This document shows, piece by piece, positions 1-6,863 of a DNA stretch of 11,058 bases; the first letter of the stretch is position 1; each line of letters starts with the position of its first letter. Under the pieces are notes generated by a model that made no database searches, was not told the DNA's origin, and was given only the letters and a program-made list of their open reading frames with translations. Both the position numbers and the translations under genes were made by a program. The stretch is from PUPG01 sp031323845 (lineage in GTDB: Bacteria; Bacteroidota; Bacteroidia; Bacteroidales; UBA7960). Where the stretch lies: assembly GCA_031323845.1 (NCBI GenBank), contig JAVIYP010000077.1, positions 1 to 11,058 on the forward strand, written 5' to 3'.

Positions 1-73
1 AACGCTCTTTGAGCGCCTCCAGAACCACCTTTGTCTTTAAGGAAGAACTGAATTTTCTTCTGGTTTTTTTCAT
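1..73 (-). CDS. IS3-family transposase OrfA, N-terminal fragment cut by the window edge
   Basis: The first 24 codons, from ATG at 73, encode a basic peptide beginning MKKTRRKFSSSLKTKVV and continuing with LEALKER. This matches the well-known N-terminus of IS3-family OrfA (typically MKKxRRKFsxxFKxKVaLEAlKe), which begins the helix-turn-helix DNA-binding domain. In this family OrfA binds the element ends and is joined to the catalytic OrfB by programmed frameshifting. Neither the rest of orfA nor orfB is in view, so completeness and activity cannot be judged. It is transcribed away from the receptor gene it interrupts. The family call is fairly secure despite the short length, because the residue pattern is distinctive and a terminal repeat lies at the right distance upstream. 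Confidence 0.8.
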   Translation of the reverse strand, partial: MKKTRRKFSSSLKTKVVLEALKER

Positions 74-99
74 GACAGAAATTTAAAGGTTTATAAATT

Positions 100-121
100 C
101 CTGTCCAAATTTTTCAGACCA
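100..121 (-). repeat. probable terminal inverted repeat of the IS3-family element
   Basis: Read on the minus strand, this stretch begins TGGTCTGAAAAATTTGGACA and lies 27 bases upstream of the orfA ATG. A TG terminus and a TTTGGACA-like block are typical of IS3-family ends. The matching right repeat is outside the window, so this rests on position and resemblance only. Confidence 0.6.
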
Positions 122-122
122 T

Positions 123-2819
123 TACAAAGTATCCAGCATTGCAGGAAAAATATTCGATAAAGAAAGTAACGAACCCTTAACCGGGGCAACTATTGTTTTA
201 CAGGGTACAAACTACTACGCCATCAGTGGCCTGGATGGGAGTTTCCAGATAAGAAATATCGCGCACGGAAGCTATACCATGGATGTGTCCTACATATCTT
301 ACGAGCCGCAATCCATAAATGTTGAAGTCGATGGCTCAGTCAACTTAAATATTGCCATGGAATCGGTGGCCATCAGCCTTGGTACGGTTGTGGTTACTAC
401 TACCCGCATCGGACATACTGAAGCCAGTGCCAGGGCTACTGAACGCAATTCATTAAATGTAATGAATGTTATTTCAGGCAGGGAGATTGATCTTTCACCA
501 GATGTAACAGTTGCCAATGTGGTGCAGCGGGTATCTGGTGTTTCCTTAGAGAGAAGCAGCAGTGGTGACGGGCAGCATGCCATTGTAAGGGGTATGGATA
601 AAAGATACAATTATACGCTGGTAAACGGCATAAAAATCCCCAGCCCCGATCCCAAAAACAGGTATGTACCTCTTGATATTTTTCCTTCAGAGCTTCTCGA
701 CAGGTTGGAGGTTACCAAAGCTCTCACTCCCAGTATGGAGGGTGATGCCATTGGTGGTGTCATGGATATGAAAATGAAAGATGCCCCTGACCAATTCCTG
801 TTGAGCGTAAATCTGGGAACCGGCTACAGTCAATTGTTTCTTGACCGTGATTTTCTGAGTTTCAACAGAAGTATGACGGCCATGAAATCTCCCCGAAGAA
901 CCAATGGTACAGCATACAGGGCAACCATTGATGACTTTTCGATAGACAACCTCGAATTTACCCCTGGCACAGCGCCGCTAAATCAAACCATTGGATTGGC
1001 ATTGGGTGATCGCTTCTACAATGGTAAGCTGGGATGGATTCTGGCAGGCAGCTATCATAATACCTACCGGGGGGCCAACAGCTTGTTTTTCGAAACCGAT
1101 GTTGATCGCGATACCAACAATCCATTTTATGATGAAGTGCAGATAAGGCAGATATCAACGCAGCAAATGCGTGCCGGAGTGCATTCCAAAATCGACTACA
1201 GGATCAACAGCAAAAACAAGATTGACTTATACAATGCCTTGATAAGCCTCACGGACATCCAGGCTCGGAACCGGGTCGACACCAACTTGCGTATTGGCAG
1301 GGGGCAGGGCCCCGGAACAGGCCGTATTGCAGAACGTGACAGGGCCAGGATGCGCACCCAGCAAATCTTTAATACCACCTTGCAGGGAACCCATGAAATA
1401 CTGGATGCCTTAGCGGCTAACTGGTCTGCAGTTTATTCCAGGGCAACCAACGAAGAGCCCGATCTGGCTGAGGTTGTAAGGCGAACAGGCACATCGAGAA
1501 ACCCTGATGGAGAAATTGTAAAAGAAATTGATTTGCTGGATCGTGATTTGAATCGCCGCTGGGTTAACAACTCGGATCAGGATTTGGCCGGATATCTGAA
1601 TATTAGTTATCTTCATAAGTTTGCCAATGTGCAGGCCGAGTATGCTGTGGGTGGAATGTACCGTGCCAAGGAAAGAACCAACTTTTATGATAATTATCTC
1701 TTTCGTGCCTCCCCTATTTACCAGGAATGGGTAGGCAATATCTTCGATCACTCATGGAATTTGTTCAATACCCAGGGAACACCCACAGATCCCTTAAATT
1801 ATGAATCTTATGAGAATGTCCTGGGGTATTATGCCCAGCTGAAGGCCGATATTTCCAATTTTCAGCTTTTGGGAGGTGTGCGTATAGAAAATACTGAATT
1901 CGGATGGGTCAGCAATGCGCCTCCACAAACCCAGGGACGCACCGGGTCAATTAGCTACCAGGATATCTTGCCCAGTATTCATTTGAAATACTCTCCATGG
2001 AACACTACCAATTTTCGCACTTCCTATTTCCGTTCCCTCAGCAGACCCAATTTTTATGAAGTAATTCCCTATGAGATCAATGAAGACGATTACCGTGAGC
2101 GCGGAAATCCATTCTTGCAAAGAACCACAGCCGATAATTTTGATGTTCGCTTTGAGTATTTTCCAAGCATGCTCGATCAAATTATGATCGGGGCATTTTA
2201 TAAAACCATTGTAGATCCCATTGAAAGTGCATTGCAAATTTCCGGGCAGGCAATATTTCTGCAACCCAACAACTTTGGTACTGCCAACAATATGGGTTTG
2301 GAGGTGGATGTTACAAAGTATTTCAGAAACTTTGGCATCAGAGCATTCTATAATTTTACGGATTCCCGTATCACAACCACCAAGATTTTCCGTTTCAGGG
2401 ACGAAAACGGTCAGCTCACTTCCAGGGAAGAGCAGCAAACCCGTCCTTTGCAAGGACAATCACGCCATATCAGCAATGTTTCCCTTTTATACAAAGACCA
2501 GAGAAATAAACTGGATATCCAGTTGGCGATGGTTTATACAGGTCGCAGGATTATCAGCGTGTCTCCCTATCTGGATAATGATATCTGGCAGCGTGGTTTC
2601 ACACAGCTGGATCTTTCCGTTGAAAAAGGGTTTGGCAACCATTTCAAGGTGTTCGTAAAAGTAAACAACCTGCTCAATACCCCAATGCGAGCTGATATCC
2701 TGTTACCCAACACTTTTAATCCAGAGCAGGTTCCTTATGTGGATCTGCAAGAGAATTTACTGGTCAGGGAAGACTTTTACAAAATAAACGGTTCAATCGG
2801 ACTTAAATACAATCTCTAA
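123..2819 (+). CDS. TonB-dependent outer-membrane receptor, 5' end removed by IS insertion (probable pseudogene)
   Basis: This is a SusC-like receptor for active uptake across the outer membrane, driven by TonB. Codons from 123 encode a carboxypeptidase-regulatory-like domain (YKVSSIAGKIFDKES, then EPLTGATIVLQG and SGLDGSF). A TonB-box-like VVVTTTR and a plug domain follow, with IVRGMDKRYNYTLVNG and EGDAIGGVMDMK. A long beta-barrel comes next, with the usual SRPNFYE and RGNPFLQ motifs at about 2040-2120, ending GLKYNL. No signal peptide is present. The frame is open back to a stop at 84-86, but the 87-121 part is IS sequence, and no ATG, GTG or TTG occurs in frame before ATG 279. That ATG lies inside the N-terminal domain and would give an 846-residue protein without an export signal. 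The remaining approximately 2.7 kb shows no frameshift or stop, so the insertion looks recent. The gene is followed 34 bases later by a lipoprotein that probably works with it. The substrate is unknown. Confidence 0.88.
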   Translation, partial: YKVSSIAGKIFDKESNEPLTGATIVLQGTNYYAISGLDGSFQIRNIAHGSYTMDVSYISYEPQSINVEVDGSVNLNIAMESVAISLGTVVVTTTRIGHTEASARATERNSLNVMNVISGREIDLSPDVTVANVVQRVSGVSLERSSSGDGQHAIVRGMDKRYNYTLVNGIKIPSPDPKNRYVPLDIFPSELLDRLEVTKALTPSMEGDAIGGVMDMKMKDAPDQFLLSVNLGTGYSQLFLDRDFLSFNRSMTAMKSPRRTNGTAYRATIDDFSIDNLEFTPGTAPLNQTIGLALGDRFYNGKLGWILAGSYHNTYRGANSLFFETDVDRDTNNPFYDEVQIRQISTQQMRAGVHSKIDYRINSKNKIDLYNALISLTDIQARNRVDTNLRIGRGQGPGTGRIAERDRARMRTQQIFNTTLQGTHEILDALAANWSAVYSRATNEEPDLAEVVRRTGTSRNPDGEIVKEIDLLDRDLNRRWVNNSDQDLAGYLNISYLHKFANVQAEYAVGGMYRAKERTNFYDNYLFRASPIYQEWVGNIFDHSWNLFNTQGTPTDPLNYESYENVLGYYAQLKADISNFQLLGGVRIENTEFGWVSNAPPQTQGRTGSISYQDILPSIHLKYSPWNTTNFRTSYFRSLSRPNFYEVIPYEINEDDYRERGNPFLQRTTADNFDVRFEYFPSMLDQIMIGAFYKTIVDPIESALQISGQAIFLQPNNFGTANNMGLEVDVTKYFRNFGIRAFYNFTDSRITTTKIFRFRDENGQLTSREEQQTRPLQGQSRHISNVSLLYKDQRNKLDIQLAMVYTGRRIISVSPYLDNDIWQRGFTQLDLSVEKGFGNHFKVFVKVNNLLNTPMRADILLPNTFNPEQVPYVDLQENLLVREDFYKINGSIGLKYNL

Positions 2820-2853
2820 TCATTTATTCTTTAATCTTTAAAAACAACTTAAA

Positions 2854-4197
2854 ATGAAAACTAAAAATTTCCTGTACATTTTTGCTTTGCTTTTCGCGGT
2901 AGCTTTTATTGCCTGCGATAAAGATGAATCAGAAGTAGTTATTGATGATGGTGAACAAGATGATATAGTAACCATTGATGACGAAACAACCGAACTTTCT
3001 GGCCCCATGCGCGGAACATTGCTTGCCGGTCGTACTTATACCGTTGTTGGCGACCTGATCATTCCCGAGGGCGAAGAAATTGTTGCAGAAGCAGGTGTAA
3101 CCCTGATTTTTGAAATGCCTGACGATGGCATTGGCTATGAAATTACCAACAATGGTGCCTTTATCAGTTTGGGAACTGAGCAAAATCCAAACCTGCTCTC
3201 CGTTCCTGAATCATATCGTACATTGGATAACGTTTTTGCGGGTTTGTGGGGCGGAATCCAATGCTCTGATAAAGCGGATGCCGTTGTACTGAAATGGACC
3301 CGTATGGAGTATGTAGGAGGCGAAGGTGGCCCCGGAACTCCCCGTGCAGGTAAAATACGCTACGGATTGTGGACCCTTAGCGATCAAACAGAGGTGGTAA
3401 TTGAAGATAGCTGGTTTTACGGCTCAAAGGATGATTTGTATCGTCCGGTTGGAGGCAAACTGCATATTGTCCGAAACACTTTTGAATTGATGGGCGAAGA
3501 TGGCGGCGATATTATCAATGTAAAAGGTGGTACTGTTGGTAATATTGCTTACAATGTTGTAATCGGAGCAGCTACCAACGCTTTTAAACCATCTGATGAC
3601 GGAGAAAGCACAATTCAGTCAAATATTGGAATCTTCAACAATACTGTTATCAACAGCGGCCACAGAAGAGCTGGGCTGAACCGTGGCTCTAACATCAATT
3701 TTGAGAATGGTGCCCGTGGTTATGCGTACAACAATATTCTTGTGAATAACAAAAATGGTATCCGTATTTTACATGATGCTGATATTGCCAACATTAGCTA
3801 CGACTACACTTTGTATTATGCAGATAACCAGCAGTTTCTGGATCAGATCCCACCGGAAGACTCCGCAAGTGAAGTTCAACCCAACGATATTCTGGGCGAA
3901 AACCCCGGAGATAATGATCCTATGTTTGTAAATTACGATGTAACCCAATTTACGCTGGAAGAATACCTGGCTGGTGAAAATCAACCCGTACACATGAACC
4001 GTATGACCAATAACGGAGTAACGTATAACCTGCGTCTTGCTGAAGGTTCTCCTGCAATCGGTGCCGGAACAACTGATTTCAACCTTGTTCCTGTAGAGTG
4101 GAATTTCCTAAGTGGTAACAGAGGCCCCTCTGCCGTAAGCCCAAGTGCTGATTTAGGTGCATACCCAACTGCAGGCGGTGGTAACAGACATAACTAA
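2854..4197 (+). CDS. predicted surface-exposed lipoprotein with a parallel beta-helix fold
   Basis: The 447-residue product has a lipoprotein signal peptide (residues 1-20, lipobox AFIAC, Cys21). An acidic linker follows to about residue 47, rich in Asp and Glu. The first residues after the cysteine are DKDES, matching the K-(D/E)2 export signal described for surface lipoproteins in Capnocytophaga. From about residue 50 the sequence has the look of a right-handed parallel beta-helix: GTLLAGRTYTVVGDLIIPEG, then short turns with Asn and Gly such as NTFELMGEDGGD, NNTVINSG and YNNILVNNKNGIRI. No catalytic motif of a known polysaccharide lyase or hydrolase was recognised. The start ATG lies 34 bases after the receptor stop, so the two are probably co-transcribed, and an intrinsic terminator follows. 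It may be a surface ligand-binding partner of the receptor, taking the place SusD has elsewhere. That role is inferred from context only. Confidence 0.8.
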   Translation: MKTKNFLYIFALLFAVAFIACDKDESEVVIDDGEQDDIVTIDDETTELSGPMRGTLLAGRTYTVVGDLIIPEGEEIVAEAGVTLIFEMPDDGIGYEITNNGAFISLGTEQNPNLLSVPESYRTLDNVFAGLWGGIQCSDKADAVVLKWTRMEYVGGEGGPGTPRAGKIRYGLWTLSDQTEVVIEDSWFYGSKDDLYRPVGGKLHIVRNTFELMGEDGGDIINVKGGTVGNIAYNVVIGAATNAFKPSDDGESTIQSNIGIFNNTVINSGHRRAGLNRGSNINFENGARGYAYNNILVNNKNGIRILHDADIANISYDYTLYYADNQQFLDQIPPEDSASEVQPNDILGENPGDNDPMFVNYDVTQFTLEEYLAGENQPVHMNRMTNNGVTYNLRLAEGSPAIGAGTTDFNLVPVEWNFLSGNRGPSAVSPSADLGAYPTAGGGNRHN

Positions 4198-4217
4198 AAT
4201 TGCTTTTTCTGGTATAG

Positions 4218-4260
4218 TAAACCCCTGGCCAAAAAAGCCAGGGGTTTAATTGTTTTATTT
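4218..4260 (+). terminator. intrinsic terminator after the receptor 1 and beta-helix lipoprotein unit
   Basis: A perfect 12-base-pair stem pairs 4218-4229 (TAAACCCCTGGC) with 4237-4248 (GCCAGGGGTTTA), around a 7-base loop CAAAAAA. The T-rich tail ATTGTTTTATTT follows. It lies 20 bases after the upstream stop codon and before the next start, so it separates two plus-strand transcription units. The stem is GC-rich and symmetrical, but the tail is only on the plus-strand side. Confidence 0.9.
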
Positions 4261-4295
4261 CTAATGCTTTGTTTACAAGTTATTTACCTGTTTTA

Positions 4296-5258
4296 ATGAG
4301 TAAAACAAATATCTTATTCCTGCGTATGATTGCTTTTATGCTATTGCTGTTGATGTTAAGCTGCGAAAATCCAGTTTCTGAACCCGATGAGCCTGAATAC
4401 TTTGTTGCTGATTATGACATGAACGCCATTCCTGTTTCTGATCTTTTTGAAGAATACCAGGCGATGGGCCCTTTGAATAATCCCGCCATTGATGAAGCTT
4501 CGGGGATCGCCGTGAGTCGTCAAAATCCGGATTTGATCTGGACACATAACGATAGCGGGGATATGAACCGGATCTTTCTCATTCAAAACAATGGAATATC
4601 CAGGGGAACATTCAGGCTTTTGGGGGCAGGAAACCGCGACTGGGAAGATATGGCCATAGGTCCCGGGCCCACAGAAGACATCAACTATCTCTATATTGCC
4701 GAAATAGGTGATAACCTTGGTCGTTATCCCATCAAATACATTTACCGCCTGCCCGAACCCGATATAAACCTGGCAGATTCAACAGTACAGTGGGTAGATG
4801 TTGAAAATGTTGACCGCATCCCATTTGTCTATCCCGACGAAGTAATGATGGATGCAGAAACCCTGTTGGTTGATCCCTGGACAAAGGATCTTTATATTGT
4901 CACCAAACGCGAGTTTCCGGTTACCGTTTATAAACTTCCTTATCCCCAAAGTGCAAGCGATACCACTGTGGCCTTAAAATATGGCACACTTCCTTTTACT
5001 ACTGCCACCGCAGGTGATATTTCTGCTGATGGCAAGGAGATTCTTGTGAAGACTTATGATAAGGTATTTCTTTGGACTAGAAATGAAGGTGAAAGCATTA
5101 GTGATGCTTTTATGAGGCAACCTCTCAGGGTTCCTTACACACCCGAAATGCAGGGTGAAGCCATTGCTTTTCCAGAAGATGGAAGCGGTTATTATACGTT
5201 GAGTGAATCGAGAGGGGGAGTAATCCCTGTAGTCTATTATTACAAAAGGAAAGAATAA
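4296..5258 (+). CDS. lipoprotein with a predicted beta-propeller fold, function unknown
   Basis: I chose ATG 4296 because it puts a clean lipoprotein signal at the N-terminus: MSKTNILFLRM, a hydrophobic run, then lipobox LMLSC with Cys23. A TTG at 4269 would add nine residues without benefit. The mature 320-residue product carries the blocks EASGIAVSRQNPDLIWTHND (67-86), NRDWEDMAIGPG (113-124) and LYIAEIGDNLGRYPIKYIYR (132-151). These belong to a widespread secreted family, usually annotated as hypothetical, with beta-propeller-like repeats. Conserved Asp, Asn and Glu clusters (HNDSGD, DWEDM, EIGDN) could bind a metal or a ligand. The NPDLIW segment faintly recalls the DDPAIW motif of beta-propeller phytases, but the other phytase motifs are missing and I do not call it one. 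Its stop is 5 bases before the pyrophosphatase start, so the two are very likely one operon. There is no K-(D/E)2 motif after the cysteine, which suggests a periplasm-facing protein. Confidence 0.75.
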   Translation: MSKTNILFLRMIAFMLLLLMLSCENPVSEPDEPEYFVADYDMNAIPVSDLFEEYQAMGPLNNPAIDEASGIAVSRQNPDLIWTHNDSGDMNRIFLIQNNGISRGTFRLLGAGNRDWEDMAIGPGPTEDINYLYIAEIGDNLGRYPIKYIYRLPEPDINLADSTVQWVDVENVDRIPFVYPDEVMMDAETLLVDPWTKDLYIVTKREFPVTVYKLPYPQSASDTTVALKYGTLPFTTATAGDISADGKEILVKTYDKVFLWTRNEGESISDAFMRQPLRVPYTPEMQGEAIAFPEDGSGYYTLSESRGGVIPVVYYYKRKE

Positions 5259-5263
5259 AACAG

Positions 5264-5917
5264 ATGAAGTATTTGTTGTGTTTTCTGAGCGCTCTCTTGT
5301 TCAGCGCCTGTGTCAGTAATAATTCTGAAGTTGTTAATACTAAGATTACGTCTCATGACTTTCTTGGAGGTATTCCTGTTTTTACAGAAGATAGCCTGGT
5401 GAATATTGTTGTGGAGATACCGGCTGGTTGCAACCAGAAATGGGAAGTGAACAAAGAAACCGGCTTTCTGGAATGGGAAAAGGTCAATAATGATTCATTA
5501 AGGTTGGTGAGATATCTTCCTTATCCGGCCAACTATGGTATGATTCCGCGCACCTGGCTTCCTGAGGCCGAAGGTGGTGATAATGACCCCCTGGATGTAT
5601 TTTTGCTTGGAGAAAGAGTGGATAGGGGAAGTATTATTCCGGCGCGCATCATAGGCATTATCCGAATGCTCGACAGGGGACAGCAAGATGATAAACTTAT
5701 CGCAGTGCCCGTTGATGACTGGCACTATGAAATATCTACCCTTGATCAACTGAATGAACAGTTTTCAGGTGTTGTGTCGGTATTAACAATCTGGTTGTCA
5801 AATTATAAGGGCGAAGGGGTGGTTGATTTCCTAGGTCTGGATGACGAAAAAGCGGCGAAAAAAGTTCTCCTTAAATCAATTAGCACTTTTAAAAGCAAAG
5901 AAGGAAATATGCCCTAA
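5264..5917 (+). CDS. ppa: lipid-anchored family I inorganic pyrophosphatase
   Basis: The enzyme hydrolyses inorganic pyrophosphate to two phosphates using divalent metal ions. The family I signature is intact: D106-N-D108-P-L-D111. Most E. coli active-site residues have counterparts here: E51, K59, E61, R83, Y87, Y91 (in YPANYG), D106, D108, D111, D137, D142, K144, Y181 and K182. The clear difference is Arg138, where E. coli has Glu98. Unlike the usual cytoplasmic enzyme of about 175 residues, this one has 217 and begins with a lipoprotein signal (MKYLLCFLSALLFSAC, Cys16), so it should act outside the cytoplasm, probably on the periplasmic side of a membrane. It follows the propeller lipoprotein by 5 bases and ends 2 bases before the convergent minus-strand gene. 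Beside two other phosphoesterase-family genes, it fits a role in recovering phosphate from pyrophosphate in the envelope. The family call is near certain; location and role are inferred. Confidence 0.95.
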   Translation: MKYLLCFLSALLFSACVSNNSEVVNTKITSHDFLGGIPVFTEDSLVNIVVEIPAGCNQKWEVNKETGFLEWEKVNNDSLRLVRYLPYPANYGMIPRTWLPEAEGGDNDPLDVFLLGERVDRGSIIPARIIGIIRMLDRGQQDDKLIAVPVDDWHYEISTLDQLNEQFSGVVSVLTIWLSNYKGEGVVDFLGLDDEKAAKKVLLKSISTFKSKEGNMP

Positions 5918-5919
5918 AA

Positions 5920-6762
5920 CTATTTTTTTACTTCATACTGAAAAACCTTCTCCTCATCCCTCCCCGTAACATACATGATGCTTTCATCGGCGCTAAAGCT
6001 CAAGCCACGCCCCTGGAAAGTCTGGTTGCTTACATCAAAAGCACCGGAATACTTGGAAGTAGAGAGATTGTAAGACTCTGTGAGATCGTATTGCAAAACA
6101 GCACGACGCTCGGTATCCATGAGCATCATTACAGTGCCATTTTTCAAAAATTCAATCCCCCGAACTTCTATCTGCTGATCGCTGATGTCGAGGGTGTAGG
6201 TAAGAGTTCCTGATGCCACATCCCAGGGCGTTGCAAGAGTGTATTCGAATACTGCCCCTGCATTGCGGTCATCTATAAACATAATTGAACCATCGGGCTT
6301 AAAATCGATATCATGCCCACGCTGGACAAAATGGCTGAGGTCGTGGTTTTTCCCTTCTGAGCGGGTGGTAATATCCCAAGGATTTTCAAGACTGAATTCC
6401 CAAATACCGGTACGGTCAAACACCCACATCATCATGCCATCTTCCCGGAAGTATAGCCCATGCTGAAACTCGCCCGGTACAATTACATCGTGCAAAAATG
6501 TTGCTGTATGAATCTGCCAGGGTTCTTCCAGTTGATAAGCAGCAACATTGTTGGAATATCTTCCTGTAATAAAAACAATACTTCCATCAGACTTCCAGAA
6601 AGTGGCTCGTGCATTCTCCGTTTCATTTGAAATGTCGAGGTATTTGCCGCTAAATGAAAAACCATTGAGCATGAGCTGCTGATCCTGATCGGCAGTGCGG
6701 GTGGTACTGCCCCCACACGATTGCAGAATCATTACGATGCAGAGAATTACAAATGTTTTCAT
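5920..6762 (-). CDS. small repeat beta-propeller lipoprotein, function unknown
   Basis: I chose ATG 6762 because it gives a proper lipoprotein signal (MKTFVILCIVMILQSC, Cys16). The frame is open to 6867, but the extra approximately 35 residues are basic and AT-rich and would bury the signal peptide. The 280-residue product consists of about five modules of 45-50 residues, starting near 51, 100, 147, 199 and 250. Each follows the pattern G-x-x-F-x-x-D/N-G-x-x-M-hydrophobic, then V-F/L-x-Y-x-L, then PWD-hydrophobic, then D-hydrophobic-S. The last module lacks its final strand, while an N-terminal segment (GKYLDISNE, 39-47) resembles exactly that strand, suggesting a closed five-bladed ring. Similar repeats (DGTxMYV with STAWDVST) occur in many phage and bacterial proteins of unknown role. 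It is the last gene of the minus-strand unit and may bind a ligand or act as a scaffold for the phosphoesterases. Confidence 0.8.
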   Translation of the reverse strand: MKTFVILCIVMILQSCGGSTTRTADQDQQLMLNGFSFSGKYLDISNETENARATFWKSDGSIVFITGRYSNNVAAYQLEEPWQIHTATFLHDVIVPGEFQHGLYFREDGMMMWVFDRTGIWEFSLENPWDITTRSEGKNHDLSHFVQRGHDIDFKPDGSIMFIDDRNAGAVFEYTLATPWDVASGTLTYTLDISDQQIEVRGIEFLKNGTVMMLMDTERRAVLQYDLTESYNLSTSKYSGAFDVSNQTFQGRGLSFSADESIMYVTGRDEEKVFQYEVKK

Positions 6763-6863
6763 GGTCAATGATTGGTTTGGTGTAGTTCTGAAAATTGAAA
6801 ATTGTTTTTTTATTTTGCTTTTTAGTTTTTTTGATAACCGTAAGTCTATGTTTATAAAACACA
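6763..6863 (-). other. 101-base AT-rich spacer between metallophosphoesterase and propeller genes
   Basis: This is the longest spacer among the three downstream minus-strand genes. It is very A-rich on the coding strand and shows no hairpin or convincing -7 TAnnTTTG element. The upstream stop overlaps an ATG as TGATG at 6864-6866, in frame with the downstream gene, but I regard that ATG as unlikely to be the true start. A weak internal promoter cannot be excluded. Confidence 0.4.

Larger units (their letters stand above)
1..121 (-). mobile_element. IS3-family insertion sequence, left end only
   Basis: The first 121 bases read on the minus strand as the start of an IS3-family element: a probable terminal repeat, a short AT-rich leader, then the orfA start codon at 73. 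The rest of the element lies outside the window. The outer edge is placed at about 121 because the minus strand there begins TGGTCTGAAAAATTTGG, which fits the usual TG start of IS3-family ends, and because conserved receptor coding sequence starts immediately afterwards. The edge could be off by a few bases. The target-site duplication cannot be checked because the other end is not present. The element interrupts the TonB-dependent receptor gene just downstream of where its signal peptide should be. Confidence 0.8.

Noticed and set aside
1947..2459. 170-codon minus-strand frame inside receptor 1
   Set aside because: It is antisense to well-conserved barrel motifs, with no signal, motif or start context; a shadow frame.
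2221..2658. 145-codon plus-strand frame inside receptor 1
   Set aside because: It lies entirely within the receptor gene in another frame and has no recognisable domain; it is a shadow of the real coding sequence.
279..2819. ATG 279 as the natural start of receptor 1
   Set aside because: Conserved N-terminal domain sequence (AGKIFDKES, TGATIVLQG) is encoded in frame upstream from 123, and ATG 279 leaves no signal peptide. It may be used in the interrupted allele but is not the native start.
4198..4295. A promoter of the Bacteroidota type (-33 TTTG, -7 TAnnTTTG) ahead of the gene at 4296
   Set aside because: A CTTTG occurs in the spacer, but I found no second element at a convincing distance. 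A promoter must exist after the terminator, but I cannot place it.
4296..5258. Calling the propeller lipoprotein a phytase
   Set aside because: Only a faint similarity of NPDLIW to DDPAIW is visible. The other beta-propeller phytase motifs are not present.
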